From assembly GCA_018894105.1 (NCBI GenBank), contig CM032133.1, positions 20,908,501-20,972,500 on the forward strand: 64,000 nucleotides of DNA. The letters are read 5' to 3'. A program made the position numbers and the translations under genes. The notes below the pieces were generated by a model. That model was not told the origin of the DNA. It was given only the letters and a program-made list of their open reading frames with translations, and ran no database searches. The stretch comes from Jacaranda mimosifolia (lineage: Eukaryota > Streptophyta > Magnoliopsida > Lamiales > Bignoniaceae). Positions 1 through 11,510 of the stretch are shown here, one piece after another (positions within the stretch are counted from its first letter, which is position 1; every line of letters begins with the position of its first letter).

Positions 1-278
1 ACATTACAACTCCCATGGACTTGAGAACCTCAACTAACCGCACAGTTCCGCACTATAGGCAGCTCACTGCCCCACCCTTTCTGTTAGGCTATTCTTGTAA
101 CGGCTTCTCAGATCTACTAGCCGGTCCCCCACCAGCAAGTTTTCCCCGCCAAATATTCAAGTCCAAGCAATTCAGCTGCGTTACATCCATCCCACCAATA
201 AACCTGGTTCCTACCATGATCAACGGTTGAGATTGTTCTGATCTCTTACTCTGCTGTAGACCGAGACACATCCAATAC

Positions 279-286
279 TTTATATT
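279..286 (+). promoter_or_regulatory. TATA-like box of the zinc-finger gene
   Basis: A TTTATAT-type core lies about 75 bases before the ATG at 362. It is followed by a pyrimidine-rich stretch at about 305-340 (CTCTCC/CTTCC runs), as is common in plant 5' leaders. Placement is by position and composition only. Confidence 0.35.
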
Positions 287-361
287 TCTGCAGCCTGTTG
301 TTTTAGTCTCAATTCTCTCCCTCTCCTTCCCACTCTTTATCAGTGGAGTTTTTTCAGTGAA

Positions 362-1936
362 ATGCAGAAGGAGAATATTTTATATGATGGTCTCATTACC
401 ACCTCCGCCGCCGATAAATCCTCCACCACTGCGGGGGCGCCGCTGTACTTCTCCGGCAGCAATCCGTTTCTTTCCCCAACGTCGCCGACATACGTAAACT
501 CCAACGCCTCGTTCTACTCCTCTCTCTTTCAAAACTATTCTTCGAATTCTCCCTCCGAAACTGCCTCCTTCGATGCCGGAGATACCGATCGCCGCCTCAA
601 CGACGCGAGCTGCATCCTCGAGTACCAGCAGCTCTACAATCGTTACACACTCTGTCTGGCTCAGCTCCGCGATTCCATCGAAGAGGTTGACGCCCTTCGC
701 CGTGAGAACGAATCTCTTCGCCTCTCTAATGCGGATCTCTCTCAACGCCTCGCCTTTCTATTCTCACGCGATCGCCTTTTCTCCGACTTCAACCGCCTCA
801 ATGTTGCCACTCCCACAGCAGCCGCTCCGCGTGCTGCTCACCTGATCAGTGCAATTCAGCCTCTTACAGAACACACTCGAGTAGAGCAGAGGAGTACTGA
901 ACGAGTCCCGCTTCCGAAGAGCATTTCGGTGCGCTCCAGTGGTTATCTGAAGATGACTCGACCCGGCCGCGACACGACCCATAAACCAGTTAGTCAACCC
1001 GTTGCCGCATCGGTGAGTAAGTTTGATTGTTGATTTATAATTTCAATTTCCACATGGATATATACCATTTTTTTTTAATTTGCTTACATTATAAATTTTA
1101 ACCAACATTTTTACTAGTAGTTTATCGTTTTGCTAATATCGCTGGATCGGTAATTTCCGCAACCAAAACATGAAAATAACGAAATAGTTATATGTTTATT
1201 AGCATGAAATTTGTTCCTGTGTTAATTAGATTAGCTTGAACCTGGCACGTCGTTTCATGCATGTTCAACAAACATATTTAACAAGTTATATTTTTAAATA
1301 TCGAACCATTGAAGTAAGATCTATAAAAAAATTGATGAAGCAAATAAACGTAAGTAGTGGACAACTTTTCTCTTAATTAGAAATATTAATAATTCTATTT
1401 TTGATGTATCAAAGATACATAATACCAGTGTAGATTTGTTTCTGTAATTCAATAAGAATAGTTTTATATGCCCAATGTCTTATTGTAGGTTTATTAATCC
1501 TGATTTGATTAAATATTAAAATCGGTTTTTTGCTTTCTGGTATTATATGCTTACGATTTACGTTATTCTGATTGCATTTTAACTGTGACCTTTCTGCTGG
1601 GCTTTTGATCACGTGTGACGTGAGCAGCAAAGAGTACATATACCAGTGTCCAGAAAGGAAGAAGAAGCACTGGAATTCGATGTTTACAACCAAGGAATGC
1701 TCAAAACGGAGCTTTGCAACAAGTGGCAGGAGACTGGGGCGTGTCCATATGGGGAGAACTGCCAGTTCGCGCATGGAATCAAAGAACTGCGGCCGGTGAT
1801 TAGGCATCCTCGATACAAGACTGAGGTCTGCCGCATGATGCTGACCGGAGACATCTGTCCGTACGGTCACCGCTGCCACTTCCGCCACTCTCTCACTGAG
1901 AAGGAGCGGCTCATGGCGGCACCACCACCTCGTTGA
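362..1936 (+). CDS. Tandem CCCH zinc-finger protein (C3H14/C3H15-like), two exons
   Basis: Exon 1 is 362-1012 and exon 2 is 1628-1936; the intron 1013-1627 starts GTGAGT and ends GCAG. Splicing keeps frame and gives 319 residues. The N-terminal half is Ser/Thr-rich, then has a leucine-rich, probably coiled-coil stretch (about residues 85-135) and a basic LPKSISVRS motif near 185. The C-terminal part carries two CX8CX5CX3H fingers separated by 18 residues, each preceded by a KTE(L/V)C lead-in, as in TTP-type RNA-binding proteins. In this family the fingers bind AU-rich mRNA elements and promote decay; the Arabidopsis C3H14/C3H15 relatives act in secondary-wall and anther development. The exon 2 start at 1628 is set by the AG and by family-like QRVHIP sequence; exon 2 has no ATG of its own before the fingers. 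All zinc ligands are present, with no lesion seen. The family call is from motifs; the role here is inferred. Confidence 0.92.
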
Positions 1937-3025
1937 TCGTGCGTGGATTCAGCATTACAGAGTAATAAGAATTGTTGGTTGCGTTTTTTCTTTTTCCTTT
2001 TTTCTTTGGGAATCAAAATGGGTAAATGTAAAAGTGGTTAGTTATTGCTCTATGGCTGTTATTTGAGTGAGGGAATATTCTTTGTATGCGTTTATGATGG
2101 AAAATGAGGTTTAGTGTTGATTAGGCGCCTGTGGGGTCCATCCAATGCAATATGAGAGTTGAAGTTTGAAAGTACATATTTAAACCGGAGGATTGGTTGG
2201 CACTGGGTCAACTAAAATCTTTTTAATGTCCAAGTAGTAAAGAGATTCAAAATGAAATATGGAGCAAAACTCAAGGTAAAAATGTACCTATAGATTTACG
2301 AAGGTAGGTATTTATAGTATTATGTAATTTGAAATATTCACATTATTTAAATAATAATTAAAATTAATTATATTATTAAATTGAATTGAATTAGATTGAG
2401 TTTAATTTATAAAATAGAGTAAAGGAGCATGCATTCTAAGATGTTTGAATATATTTTTTATTATACTTTGAGAGTTTAATAAACATTTTTGGCACGTACC
2501 ATATGTCCATGCATGTTTTTTAAATGTTACATGGTGCTTAGCTTCATAGAATAGTTAAGAATGAACGGAAATAAGCAGCTGTTGAATTGATGATTTAATT
2601 ATTTCATGGAAAAAATAAGTATAACTAATCTTTTTTCACTGTTTGTAAGTTGGACTGATTTATTTATTGGGCCCTGAAGATTTTATAAATGAACAGCAAA
2701 AATATTATTATTCCAACTTCTTGTCCACTCTGATAACAATATTGAGCTGCCAGATTTCTAGAATTTTATAATTAAAATAAGATGAAGAGTTTGGATATTT
2801 TATGCATTTGGAACTTCAACAATTAAAAAAGGGGTGAACTAAAATTGTATTGTTAAAAAATATTTAATTAGAATATAATGGGGGAGAGCTAAGAATTTAC
2901 TCAATCAAATGAACTCGTTCTATATATCGCTCACCCTTTGAATAATAATTATATTTCATACATAATTCTAGGGACGATCTCTACGTTTGTCTCACCCCGC
3001 AACATTTTATTTATCAGAAAAAGAA
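1937..3025. other. 3' flank and intergenic AT-rich DNA
   Basis: This holds the 3' UTR of the zinc-finger gene (T-rich stretch at about 1985-2010) and then AT-rich spacer. I see no coding potential or clear repeat before the MATE-like homology begins at about 3000. Confidence 0.5.
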
Positions 3026-4525
3026 TCAAGTGAGCTCGATTTGGGTTGGAATTGTCCCCCCACATATCCTTGTCTTGCTTCTGTTGCCTGCATTATCCAT
3101 GCATGCATAGTATAAGCTCAAGAAAAAAAACTCTTCAATTTAAGGTTAAATTTTTATGAATGACAAAACTTATATATACATATATAGTACTAATATATAT
3201 ATGAATATATAAGAAGTCGAACAAGCAAGAACCTGTTTTCCCCAATCTGTGAGGACTGTTAAACAGAAAACAAGAAACACTGAACTGCTGCTCCCGCTAG
3301 CTACCAATCCAATCCAGATAATATGTCCCTATTTGCTGCCACCAACCACCTCTTCCATGCTACTCATGAAAATCAAATATAATAAGAAATTAATTCCATC
3401 AAATTAATTAAAACTTACCACCATTTCTATGAAATTAAAGTTAGTTTTGTTAGGGTGTACTTGATACTAATGACGAGGTGGGGTTAGGCCATTTAGTAGC
3501 AACTAGCAATTAATGATTTTGTTTGATATGCTCATATGCTAAAAAAGTGATTTGTGGATCCAAAACTAATGTTGAGCCTATGTCGAAGCTGCACTGTACC
3601 ACACATTACATGTCATGAATTCTCAGCATTAAGGATAAAATTAAATAATTGAACCTAAGTCGTTGCGCAGAAGACGGTTAAGAAAATTTACTTCAATTTT
3701 TTGTCCCATATTACACATCAAACAAGAATAATAAGATACTGTGGTGGATGACATATATACTTCTCTTAATGTCTAACATAAACCAAAAGGCAAGATTAAT
3801 TACATAATCTTCTTTTAATCTTCATGGGCCTTCAATCACCATTATTAGTAAAATATGGTACCAAACGCGACGTTATTAGATTAACTTTTTACTGCCCATT
3901 ATGATAAACAAAATATGAAGACAGAGATATATTGGAATCACCAGAAAGCACAGTTTGCAAGCTATCCATGATGATGGAGAGGGAGAGCAAAGGAGGCATT
4001 TTTTTAATATAATTTACAGCTTCCTTTTCCTTAACTAAAAATTCGTATCCAACACACGACGACAAATGAAAATAGCAATTGTTGCTACACTTTAAATCAT
4101 CAGATTTATCAAGCAAAATAGAGAAATTTGTATATATACAGTTTGAACCGCAGACCTTGCAGCAGCGCCCCATTGAGCCCGATCTCTATGTGGTATGGTA
4201 AGCTGAATTTTTTTATGACATGACATTTGGGTCCACGTGTCACACTATCAGACTGATTGAGCCAATTCAAGTCAACATGTTCCAATTTGAGCCCGAAGGA
4301 CTAAAAAATTGCAAAAATTTTTTGGGCCTCTGAAGTAAAATAAAAAAGTACTAAAAACCATATAGGCCAAAGAGGATGAAAATTATATTTTTCCTTGTAG
4401 CTCCTGCATTGCCTAGATTTGATTTGAATACAAGAGCCCAACCAAGGGGCACATTGATGAATACTGATGCTAGAGACGGCAAAAGTATTGGAAGGATCAA
4501 ACTTTGAGCTTGTAAATAATGTATA

Positions 4526-5080
4526 GGGCAAATGTCATAACTGGTCCCTAAAGTTTTAGTTCAGAATTACTTTAGTCCTCAAATTTTAAAATTTTTTTTT
4601 TTAGTCCCTAACATTTGGATTTAATTTCAATCTAGTCCCTAAGTCAACTTTCCGGCAACTTTTCACCCAAAAATTGACCAAGTTTGATATTTTTAAGGGC
4701 AAAATTGTCAATTTATAGTTTTATGTTTCACTTTAGTTCTTATATAAGATTTTATGTTCCACTTTAGTCCCTATATAAGATTTTATGTTCCAATTTAGTC
4801 CCTATGTTGCTTTTTTTTTTTTTTTTTCATAAATATATGTGCATGTGTGTATATATAATTGATATATTAATATCATTTGTGATACTATTATAATTAATAA
4901 TATTAATTGTATGATTAGTGATATATTAATAATAATAAAGATTATATTATAATAATTTTAATTATATTCATAATATATAGTATTAATAATATTATAAATA
5001 TTATTAATATAATAATTTATTATTATTATAATATTACAACTACTAATAATAATACATGATATTAATAAATATTAAATTAA

Positions 5081-5129
<49 letters not shown>

Positions 5130-6514
5130 GATATGGGATAGCCCAACAGACCCAAACCCAAAAATACTCGATCAGAGCAGAAAGGCGTGACGGTCCAATA
5201 GGCCCATCCCCGAGATACTCGACCAGAGCGGAAAGAGGATGCTGGATGACCCAATTACTAGCAGACTCGATCGTAACTTGACTATAGTTGAAATCCATTA
5301 GAACAGAGCACCGACACCCACCAAGTCGACCAGAAGCTGATCAACTTGGGCCTTTAGTCAATTTCTCTCACTTCGCCCAGCGTGGTTAATCTGAAACAGA
5401 TCAATTGTAGCTCGAGGAGATGTTATACAAGAACATCCGTATTGACCATGGAGGCCGAGGAGGGGCAGCAACCTCTCCACTGCATTAAATGCTCCCCCTG
5501 GTGGCGTGTCTCCACATTAATGGCGCATGCCATTACAGTACCACCTTTCCTCAGTGGACTCAGGATAGTACGCGCCACTAGTGTACCTCTATGCCTTAGG
5601 CCACGCCACCTGGAATAGTACACGGGAAGGAGAAGACTTCATAGCCCATAGTCCAACACAAGAGCTACTCCAATTTCGTGAGGGCATCATAGTCATATCA
5701 ACCCTAGTGAGAAGACTATAAATACCCTATCATAACCCTTCAGCAAAGTATGCAATTTCTTATCTTGTGCTCTCACTTTGCTGCTCATCTCTTTAATCGA
5801 TCCATAATGACTTGAGTGTCGTAGTGCTTTAGCCGACGGCACCTCGGCTAGCTTGACGTTTGTTGTTGATTGCAGGACTTGACTCGAATTCACTAGAAGC
5901 CTACTCCTCGACCTTCCTTAGGTCGATTCCATCCAATATCAGCCTAATACGCCAAAATACAATTTTCACCCTCATCAATAATTAATCATAAGAATAATAA
6001 GATTAATGTTAATATAATTAAATATGATATATACTAATAAATAAATATGTATATAATATATACTAATAAATAAATATAAATATATAAAAATACTATATAA
6101 TTATATTTGTATAATAATCCCACCCATCCCTGCACCCACACCCTCCACAACCCACAACCCACATCCCATCCCCAATATATACACATATGTACACATATTT
6201 ATAAAAAGAAAAAAAGAAAAAGGCAAAAAGTAACATAGGGACTAAATTGGAACATAAAATCTTATATAGGGAGTAAAATGGAACATAAAATCTTATATAA
6301 GGACTAAAGTGAAACATAAAACTATAAATTGACAATTTTGCCCTTAAAAATGTCAAACTTGGTCAATTTTCCGGTGAAAAGTTGCCGGAAAGTTGACTTA
6401 GGTACTAGATTGAAACTAAATCCAAATGTTAGAGACTAAAAAATGAAGTTTTAAAGTTTGAGGACTAAAGTGATTCTAAACTAAAACTTTAGGGACCATA
6501 TATGACATTTGCCC
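4526..6514. mobile_element. Foldback Mutator-like element, copy 1
   Basis: The element starts GGGCAAATGTCATA and ends with the reverse complement. It is flanked by a perfect 9-base TSD, TAATGTATA, at 4517-4525 and 6515-6523. The terminal inverted repeats are long (about 270 bases) and nearly identical, and contain short direct repeats of a TTTAGTCCCTATATAAGA-type unit. Between them is AT-rich DNA, a nested LTR (5129-5977) and a short C-rich segment near 6115-6170. No transposase is encoded, so it is non-autonomous. The 9-base TSD and long arms fit Mutator-like elements; that superfamily call is inference. It interrupts MATE relic A exon 2. Confidence 0.75.
5129..5977 (+). repeat. Solo LTR nested in foldback element copy 1
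   Basis: The segment begins TGATATGGG and ends CCCTCATCA, with TATA-like CTATAAATACCC near 5716 and a pyrimidine-rich R-like stretch after it, as in gypsy-type LTRs. The related foldback copy at 39805-42471 lacks it at the equivalent left-arm position, giving an empty site, and carries a similar LTR in the opposite arm. The TSD is not readable because the flanks are ATT repeats. The Ty3/gypsy assignment is tentative. Confidence 0.6.
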
Positions 6515-6597
6515 TAATGTATAAGATACTAAAGAATTGCATAGGGAAATAATGCAGGGATGAGCCAAATTGGAAAATTTCCAGCTTCTGTTGAGAC

Positions 6598-6988
6598 GGT
6601 TAAAAAATAATTTGTAATTCTCACAAAAAGAAAAGAAAAGAAAAGAAAAGTCAATGGAGGTTAAGGATGAAATTGCAAAGTTTGTTTTTGCTTCCTATAC
6701 CAAGAGATAAGGATGGAGTAGCAAAGTTCATCTTTACTTCTTATACAGAGAGAAACATGAAGAATTGTGTACGTAGAAAATTGTGGCGCTTACATATATG
6801 TGTGCAGTATGTACTTGTATGAGCAATAGTGTATAGAGTTTGAGAGAGTGAAAAATATTTTGTAGCCAAAATAATTCCAAAGTTTTACTGTACGAGCTTT
6901 GTAAAAATATTGTAATATTGCATTGTTATATCAAATTCTTTCCTCCAATTTAACAATTCTCTCTCATATCATATATTTACACATGACA
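6598..6988 (+). repeat. 5' LTR of the three-LTR element
   Basis: This LTR is 391 bases, the same length as the right LTR. It starts GGTTAAAA where the right copy has TGTTAAAA, so the leading TG is mutated, and ends ACATGACA just before the primer-binding site. Confidence 0.75.
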
Positions 6989-7031
6989 GATTTTTGGTAT
7001 CGAGCCACTCCTTGGTCTCCTACTCACAAAA

Positions 7032-8206
7032 ATGGTTTCAACCAATAGCAACGAGCTTACCTTAACATATTCCCAACAAGGTGTTCCAATCTTCGTTGGT
7101 CAAGATTATGAATTATGGAGTGTTTTAATACGAACATTGTTTGTGTCCTATGAACTTTGGGATGTCGTTGAAGTAGGGTATGAAACATATATGCCAAAGG
7201 AAGAAGCAACACTAACAACAACAAAGAAGAAAGAGTTTAAGGAGAACAAGACCAAAGATGCAAGAGCCTTGTCCTTTATGCACTAAGGGGTAAGTAGATC
7301 TATCCTTCCGCGCATTACGGGTATAAAAACATCAAAAGATGCATGGAAAATTTTGAAAAATCAATTTGGAGGATATGAAAAGGTTATCTCCATTAAGTTG
7401 CAAAATTTTTGGTGGGATTTTGATAACCTAGCCATGAAAGAAGTTGAAAATGTACAAGAATTCTTTTCTAAATTTTCTACCATAGTTAATCAGATTAAAG
7501 GATATGGCAATACTATTGAAGATCGAAAGATCACCGAAAAGGTGCTACGGAGTTTACCAGTAAAGTTCGAGCATATAGTTGCTGCGATTGAAGAATCCAA
7601 AGATTTGTCAAAATTATCTTTGAATGAACTCGGGATCATTAGAAGCCCATGAAAAGAGGATGAGTAGATTTTCAAGCCAAAGCTTGGAACAAGCCTTTCA
7701 GGTAAAAGCCAATATTTCATAGCAGAGAAATAAGAAAAATGACCTTATGCAAAACAATTCAACAAGAAGATGTCGTGGCAAATATCAAAACCTCCAAGGC
7801 CGAGGAAGAGGAAGGAGTAATTTTAATTAGAGAAATTCTAGTCAAAATTCAAATAATTATTGTCGAATTTGTAGAAAAAGTGGTCATGACACCAAAGATT
7901 GCCTCTACAAGTGCAAGAAATGTAGAAATGAAATCATTCCCAAAGAGATTGTTGGTATAAAGATGATGCAGAGACAGATAAAGTCAACTTCACAAAAGCT
8001 GATCAAGTATTTTATTCTTGCCTGAATTCTCAACAACAACATGAAAATAATTGGTATGTGGATAGCAGATGCAGCAATCACATGTGCAGAAATAAGAAAA
8101 TGTTCATGCAGCTTGATGAGTCATATTCATCAGAAGTGAAACTAGAACATGGAAAAACCAACAAAATTATGGGAAAAGGAGCAATTGGGCTTCGATACCA
8201 AAAATC
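7032..8206 (+). pseudogene. Copia gag and partial protease, degenerate
   Basis: The frame opens at ATG 7032 with a Copia gag N-terminus (GQDYELWS, then ELWDVVE near 7160). It stops at 7284-7286 and continues in other frames with gag signatures such as VLRSLPVKFEH and AAIEESKDLS (7353-7652). Near 7860-7980 the zinc-knuckle region is out of frame. Around 8050-8090 a protease-like WYVDSRCSNHM appears, where the family has DSGCSNHM, so the Gly after the catalytic Asp-Ser is changed. The frame then runs into the inverted primer-binding site and LTR. No pol domains remain. Several frameshifts make it non-coding. Confidence 0.7.
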
Positions 8207-8592
8207 TGTTGGGTGTAAATATATGATATGAGAGAGAATTGATAAATTGAAGGAAAGAATTTGATATAATAATGCAATATTAAAATATTTTTCCAAAGCT
8301 CATGCAATAAAACTTTGGAATTATTTTGGCTACAAAATATTTTTCACTCTTTCAAACTCTTACACTATTGCTCATACAAGTACATACTGCACACACATAT
8401 ATAGGCACCGCAATTTTCTACACAACTGTTCATGCTTCTCTTGGTATAAGAAGTAAAGATAAACTTTGCTACTCCATCCTTATCTCTTGGTATAGGAAGC
8501 AAAAAAGAAACTTTGCAACTTCATCCTTAACCTCCATTGACTTTTCTAGTTCTTTCATTTTCCCTATATATATATATATACATATATTAACA
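8207..8592 (-). repeat. Inverted middle LTR with its own primer-binding site
   Basis: The reverse complement matches the flanking 391-base LTRs along its length. Outside its 3' end (8185-8206) is the reverse complement of a TTGGTATCGAAGCC primer-binding site. Outside its 5' end is the same short sequence that precedes the right LTR. It therefore has internal-type sequence on both sides, like the LTR of a one-LTR circle. Confidence 0.75.
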
Positions 8593-8761
8593 TAATAAGA
8601 TGCCAATCATCCAATGTTGGAGTTACAGACAATCCATTGCTGGAAAACAAAGCACGATACAAACATATAACTCTCTAACATAATCCTAGAAAACGTAAAA
8701 AGATAAATGAACAAATCCTACAAGTCTGTAACTCCAAAATTGGATGATTGGCATCTTATTA
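8593..8761. repeat. 169-base hairpin-ended segment between opposed LTRs
   Basis: The ends are inverted copies of about 40 bases (starting TAATAAGATGCCAATCATCC and ending with its complement, plus a shared GGAGTTACAGAC-type inner part). The loop is unique AT-rich sequence. The arms are probably the 3' internal end next to the LTR, duplicated head to head. Confidence 0.65.
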
Positions 8762-9152
8762 TGTTAAAACCAAAAAAAAAAAAGAAGAAGAAGAGGAAAA
8801 TGAAGGAACTAGAAAAGTCAATGGAGGTTAAGGATGAAATTGCAAAGTTTGTTTTTGCTTCCTATACCAAGAAATAAGGATGGAGTAGCAAAGTTCATCT
8901 TTACTTCTTATACCGAGAGAAACATGAAGATTGTGTAGAAAATTGTGGTGCCTATGTATATGTGTGTAGTATGTACTTGTATGAGCAATAGTGTATAGAG
9001 TTTGAGAGAGTGAAAAATATTTTGTAGCCAAAATAATTCCAAAGTTTTATTGCATGAGCTTTGAGAAAATATTGTAATATTGCATTGTTATATTAAATTA
9101 TTTTCTCCAATTGATCAATTCCTTCTCTCATATCATATATTTACACCCAACC
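8762..9152 (+). repeat. 3' LTR of the three-LTR element
   Basis: This LTR begins TGTTAAAACC and ends CACCCAACC immediately before the TSD GAGAC at 9153-9157. It is 391 bases long, like the left LTR. Confidence 0.75.
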
Positions 9153-9650
9153 GAGACTAATGGATTTTGGCTGATAAATATTAATAGCTTTTCCGTTTAT
9201 ATCCACGAGATGGATACTAGTAAACAGACAAGAGATATGGAATAATTCTTTTATCAAAATAGTGGATTATATACTCCAACAAACAAGGAATAAGAGTTAA
9301 TATATAGCTTGAATATAATGAACCAAAACTGTGTCCAAGCTATTTAATTTGTCAAGAATAAGATCAATTATCTGAAAGACGATTCTTAGAGGCATAAAAA
9401 GAAAAAGAACATACAAGAATGTTGAATCATGTAACATTACAAAAGCCGATAGTGATAGATGCACCAGATAGGGAGAGTTCATTGAGATGTCCCAACATAA
9501 ACATATATAGCCAAAAGGCGGGATATAAAATGCGATACTGAGACCACTATCATGGGTGATAGGCCATGCTACGAAATTCACCCTATTCAACTTTCTCACA
9601 AACTCTTGTTGAGGAACAAACCCATTATTAAAACTCCATAGATATGTTTT

Positions 9651-11464
9651 TGTTGGTATACAGTTATAGGGAATAGTGTGATTCCTTCTTCTTACTCCTG
9701 CACTAATAATCACGTAATTGACTATCGTCTTTCAACGTACAATTACAACTTCAAGAGATAGTGCTTAATCTCTTGGACTAGCGAACTAAGAATGCTATGA
9801 TGCTCAAATTACTAAATGCTTCTGATGCTAATTAAATGATGGAATGAGCAAACTGATGGGCTCTATTTATAAATGTTGGAAGGTTGCTTCTGGATGTCTG
9901 TGAATATTTAGAAAGGTTTTCAATCCAATTGATATATTTTTTGGAACAATGCAATATGTACAGACATATTCGTCAGTACTAATTGTGTCTGCAACCATGT
10001 TAAGTTGTATTTTTGTCTTGTTATTCGTATAATTTTTCCTTGTGATTAATAGTAAAAATGCTTAATTATTGGGTTTTAACTTTCATTTTATGTTATTTAC
10101 CTACGCGGAAAGGATGATTCATTCGGATCGACATGAGAGTCCAACTACATTGTATTGCCAGAATTCATGTTGTATATTTGAAAGAGGTTGACCTTCTTGC
10201 TTCTCTCATGTACACGCCAAGCCCCTTTTCTCCTCGGTCCACAGAGACAAAATGTAGGACTGGTGCCAATAGTTCATCACGGAAGAAAGGACGCACTAAG
10301 CCGGGATCACTAACTAATCTTGTGAAGCAAATTGAAAATTCAACCTAAATGCAGTTGGAAATCGAGTTTTTGACGTGCTTGGAACAAAGACCGCATTCCC
10401 GAGGAGACGAGAAATGGAAGAAGGAAATAATTCAAGTGCAGACATGTTTTGGCAGTTGTATACTCCTGGAATATTTTAATTTTTATTTCTTTAATTAGGA
10501 TAATTTTAGTTTTCCTATTCTGGTAGGACTCTTTTTAGTTTTCCAGTTGTATTAGGAATAGTAGGTTATTTATATGGAACTAGGTATCTTTCATAGGGGT
10601 GGCTTTGGATTCTTTTCATTCAGCATATTTTATTTTTCCTATACCTTTTCTCTTGGACATGAATTGTTAAACTCTTCTTCTAGTCTAAGGGATTATCAAA
10701 GTTTTGGTTCTTCAGTATTTGTGAGATCAAATAGTTTTATTCGTATTTCTTACTTCTTGAGTATTTATTTATCTTTTGTTTTCATTACGATTATTCAGGT
10801 TTATTGAATTTAGGGCCCAAATTTGATAGTTTAGAATAATTGTTCTGTCAATTAAAATATTAAATCCGCAATTGTTTAATTGTTCTAATATTTGTGGCAA
10901 GTAACATAATTATGTATGCTGACCACATGCATGATTTATGTTATGTGGATAAATAATCTAGTCTAAATGAACCCCGCTTGTGTGTGTTTGTTGGGTAGGG
11001 CTGTGTCTGTCTAGTTTTTAATACTGTTGGTGAATTAAATACTAGAAGCGTTTCTTTAGGGTTTTTTATTGGCAAGGGAAATAACTAACGAGTTTCTCTT
11101 AGTTATCGAGATAGTAAGGAGAGATTGGTTATTAGGGCGTCTGAATAACTATAACTAGTCTATTTAAGAAAAGAGGAATTAATATTTGCATCAATGATCA
11201 AATCTGAGAACCAAACTGAGATTTTTACCTTAGGCTAGATTTCATTCTTATTGATTTCTTATTTTATATGTGATTTATTTATTTTTAAGATTCTAGGTTT
11301 TCGTTTTCATAAAAACCCCCCTTTCTAATTTATTTCATTTTGTAAACTTGAAAGAAACAAAATTTACTAGTCCCTATGGAATACAACCCTACTCACTGAT
11401 ATTTACAAATCATATCTTTAGAGTAGGAATTTATTTTTGTTGGATTCGACACCCACCAAATTTT
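9651..11464 (+). repeat. Spacer, then LTR-like sequence of a gypsy element
   Basis: The first few hundred bases are plain spacer. From about 10100 onward the T-rich, TATA-containing sequence ends directly at a tRNA-Asp-like primer-binding site, so it is probably a long LTR of the gag relic downstream. I could not define its left end, and no second LTR is visible. Small open frames at 10133-10348 and 10574-10807 resemble nothing I know. Confidence 0.4.
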
Positions 11465-11487
11465 GGCACCATTGTCGGGGATTGGTG
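11465..11487 (+). other. Primer-binding site, tRNA-Asp type
   Basis: TGGCACCATTGTCGGGGA differs at a few positions from the TGGCGCCGTTGCCGGGGA site used by many plant Ty3/gypsy elements primed by tRNA-Asp. It sits between the LTR-like region and the gag relic, as expected. Confidence 0.55.
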
Positions 11488-11510
11488 TTAAATAACTTTG
11501 TTTCTTTTTA

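Larger units (their letters stand above)
6598..9152 (+). mobile_element. Copia-type element with three LTRs, the middle one inverted
   Basis: The element is flanked by the 5-base TSD GAGAC (6593-6597 and 9153-9157); the joined flanks restore MATE exon 2 sequence. Outer LTRs are 6598-6988 and 8762-9152, both 391 bases. A primer-binding site of TTGGTATCGAGCC type follows the left LTR at about 6993. Gag and a protease start follow. A third LTR lies inverted at 8207-8592, and a 169-base hairpin-ended segment (8593-8761) separates it from the right LTR. Integrase, reverse transcriptase and RNase H are absent, so it is defective. Confidence 0.8.
3026..9650 (-). pseudogene. MATE transporter relic A, broken by two transposons
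   Basis: Segments match the exons and introns of MATE copy B in the same order. Exon 7-like 3026-3087; exon 6-like 3233-3365 with a large internal deletion; exon 5-like 3942-4088 lacking its 5' part; exon 4 end near 4156-4170; exon 2 pieces 4398-4516, 6524-6597 and 9153-9240; exon 1-like 9415-9650. The AG that should precede exon 6 (near 3366) is changed (CAG to CAT on the coding strand). Exon 3 is not recognisable. Two elements with perfect TSDs sit inside exon 2. MATE (DTX) proteins are 12-helix proton- or sodium-coupled exporters of secondary metabolites and toxins in plasma or vacuolar membranes; this copy cannot make one. Intron homology with copy B shows it arose by genomic duplication, not retroposition. 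Confidence 0.8.

Noticed and set aside
1646..1936. Stand-alone short zinc-finger gene
   Set aside because: Its first codon is GTG and the frame joins exon 1 through a good GT/AG intron, so it is exon 2.
5072..5254. Open frame with a poly-Ile tail
   Set aside because: It reads an ATT microsatellite and LTR sequence; no real gene.
10133..10807. Small open frames at 10133-10348 and 10574-10807
   Set aside because: They lie in LTR-like sequence, with no family motif and no splice context.
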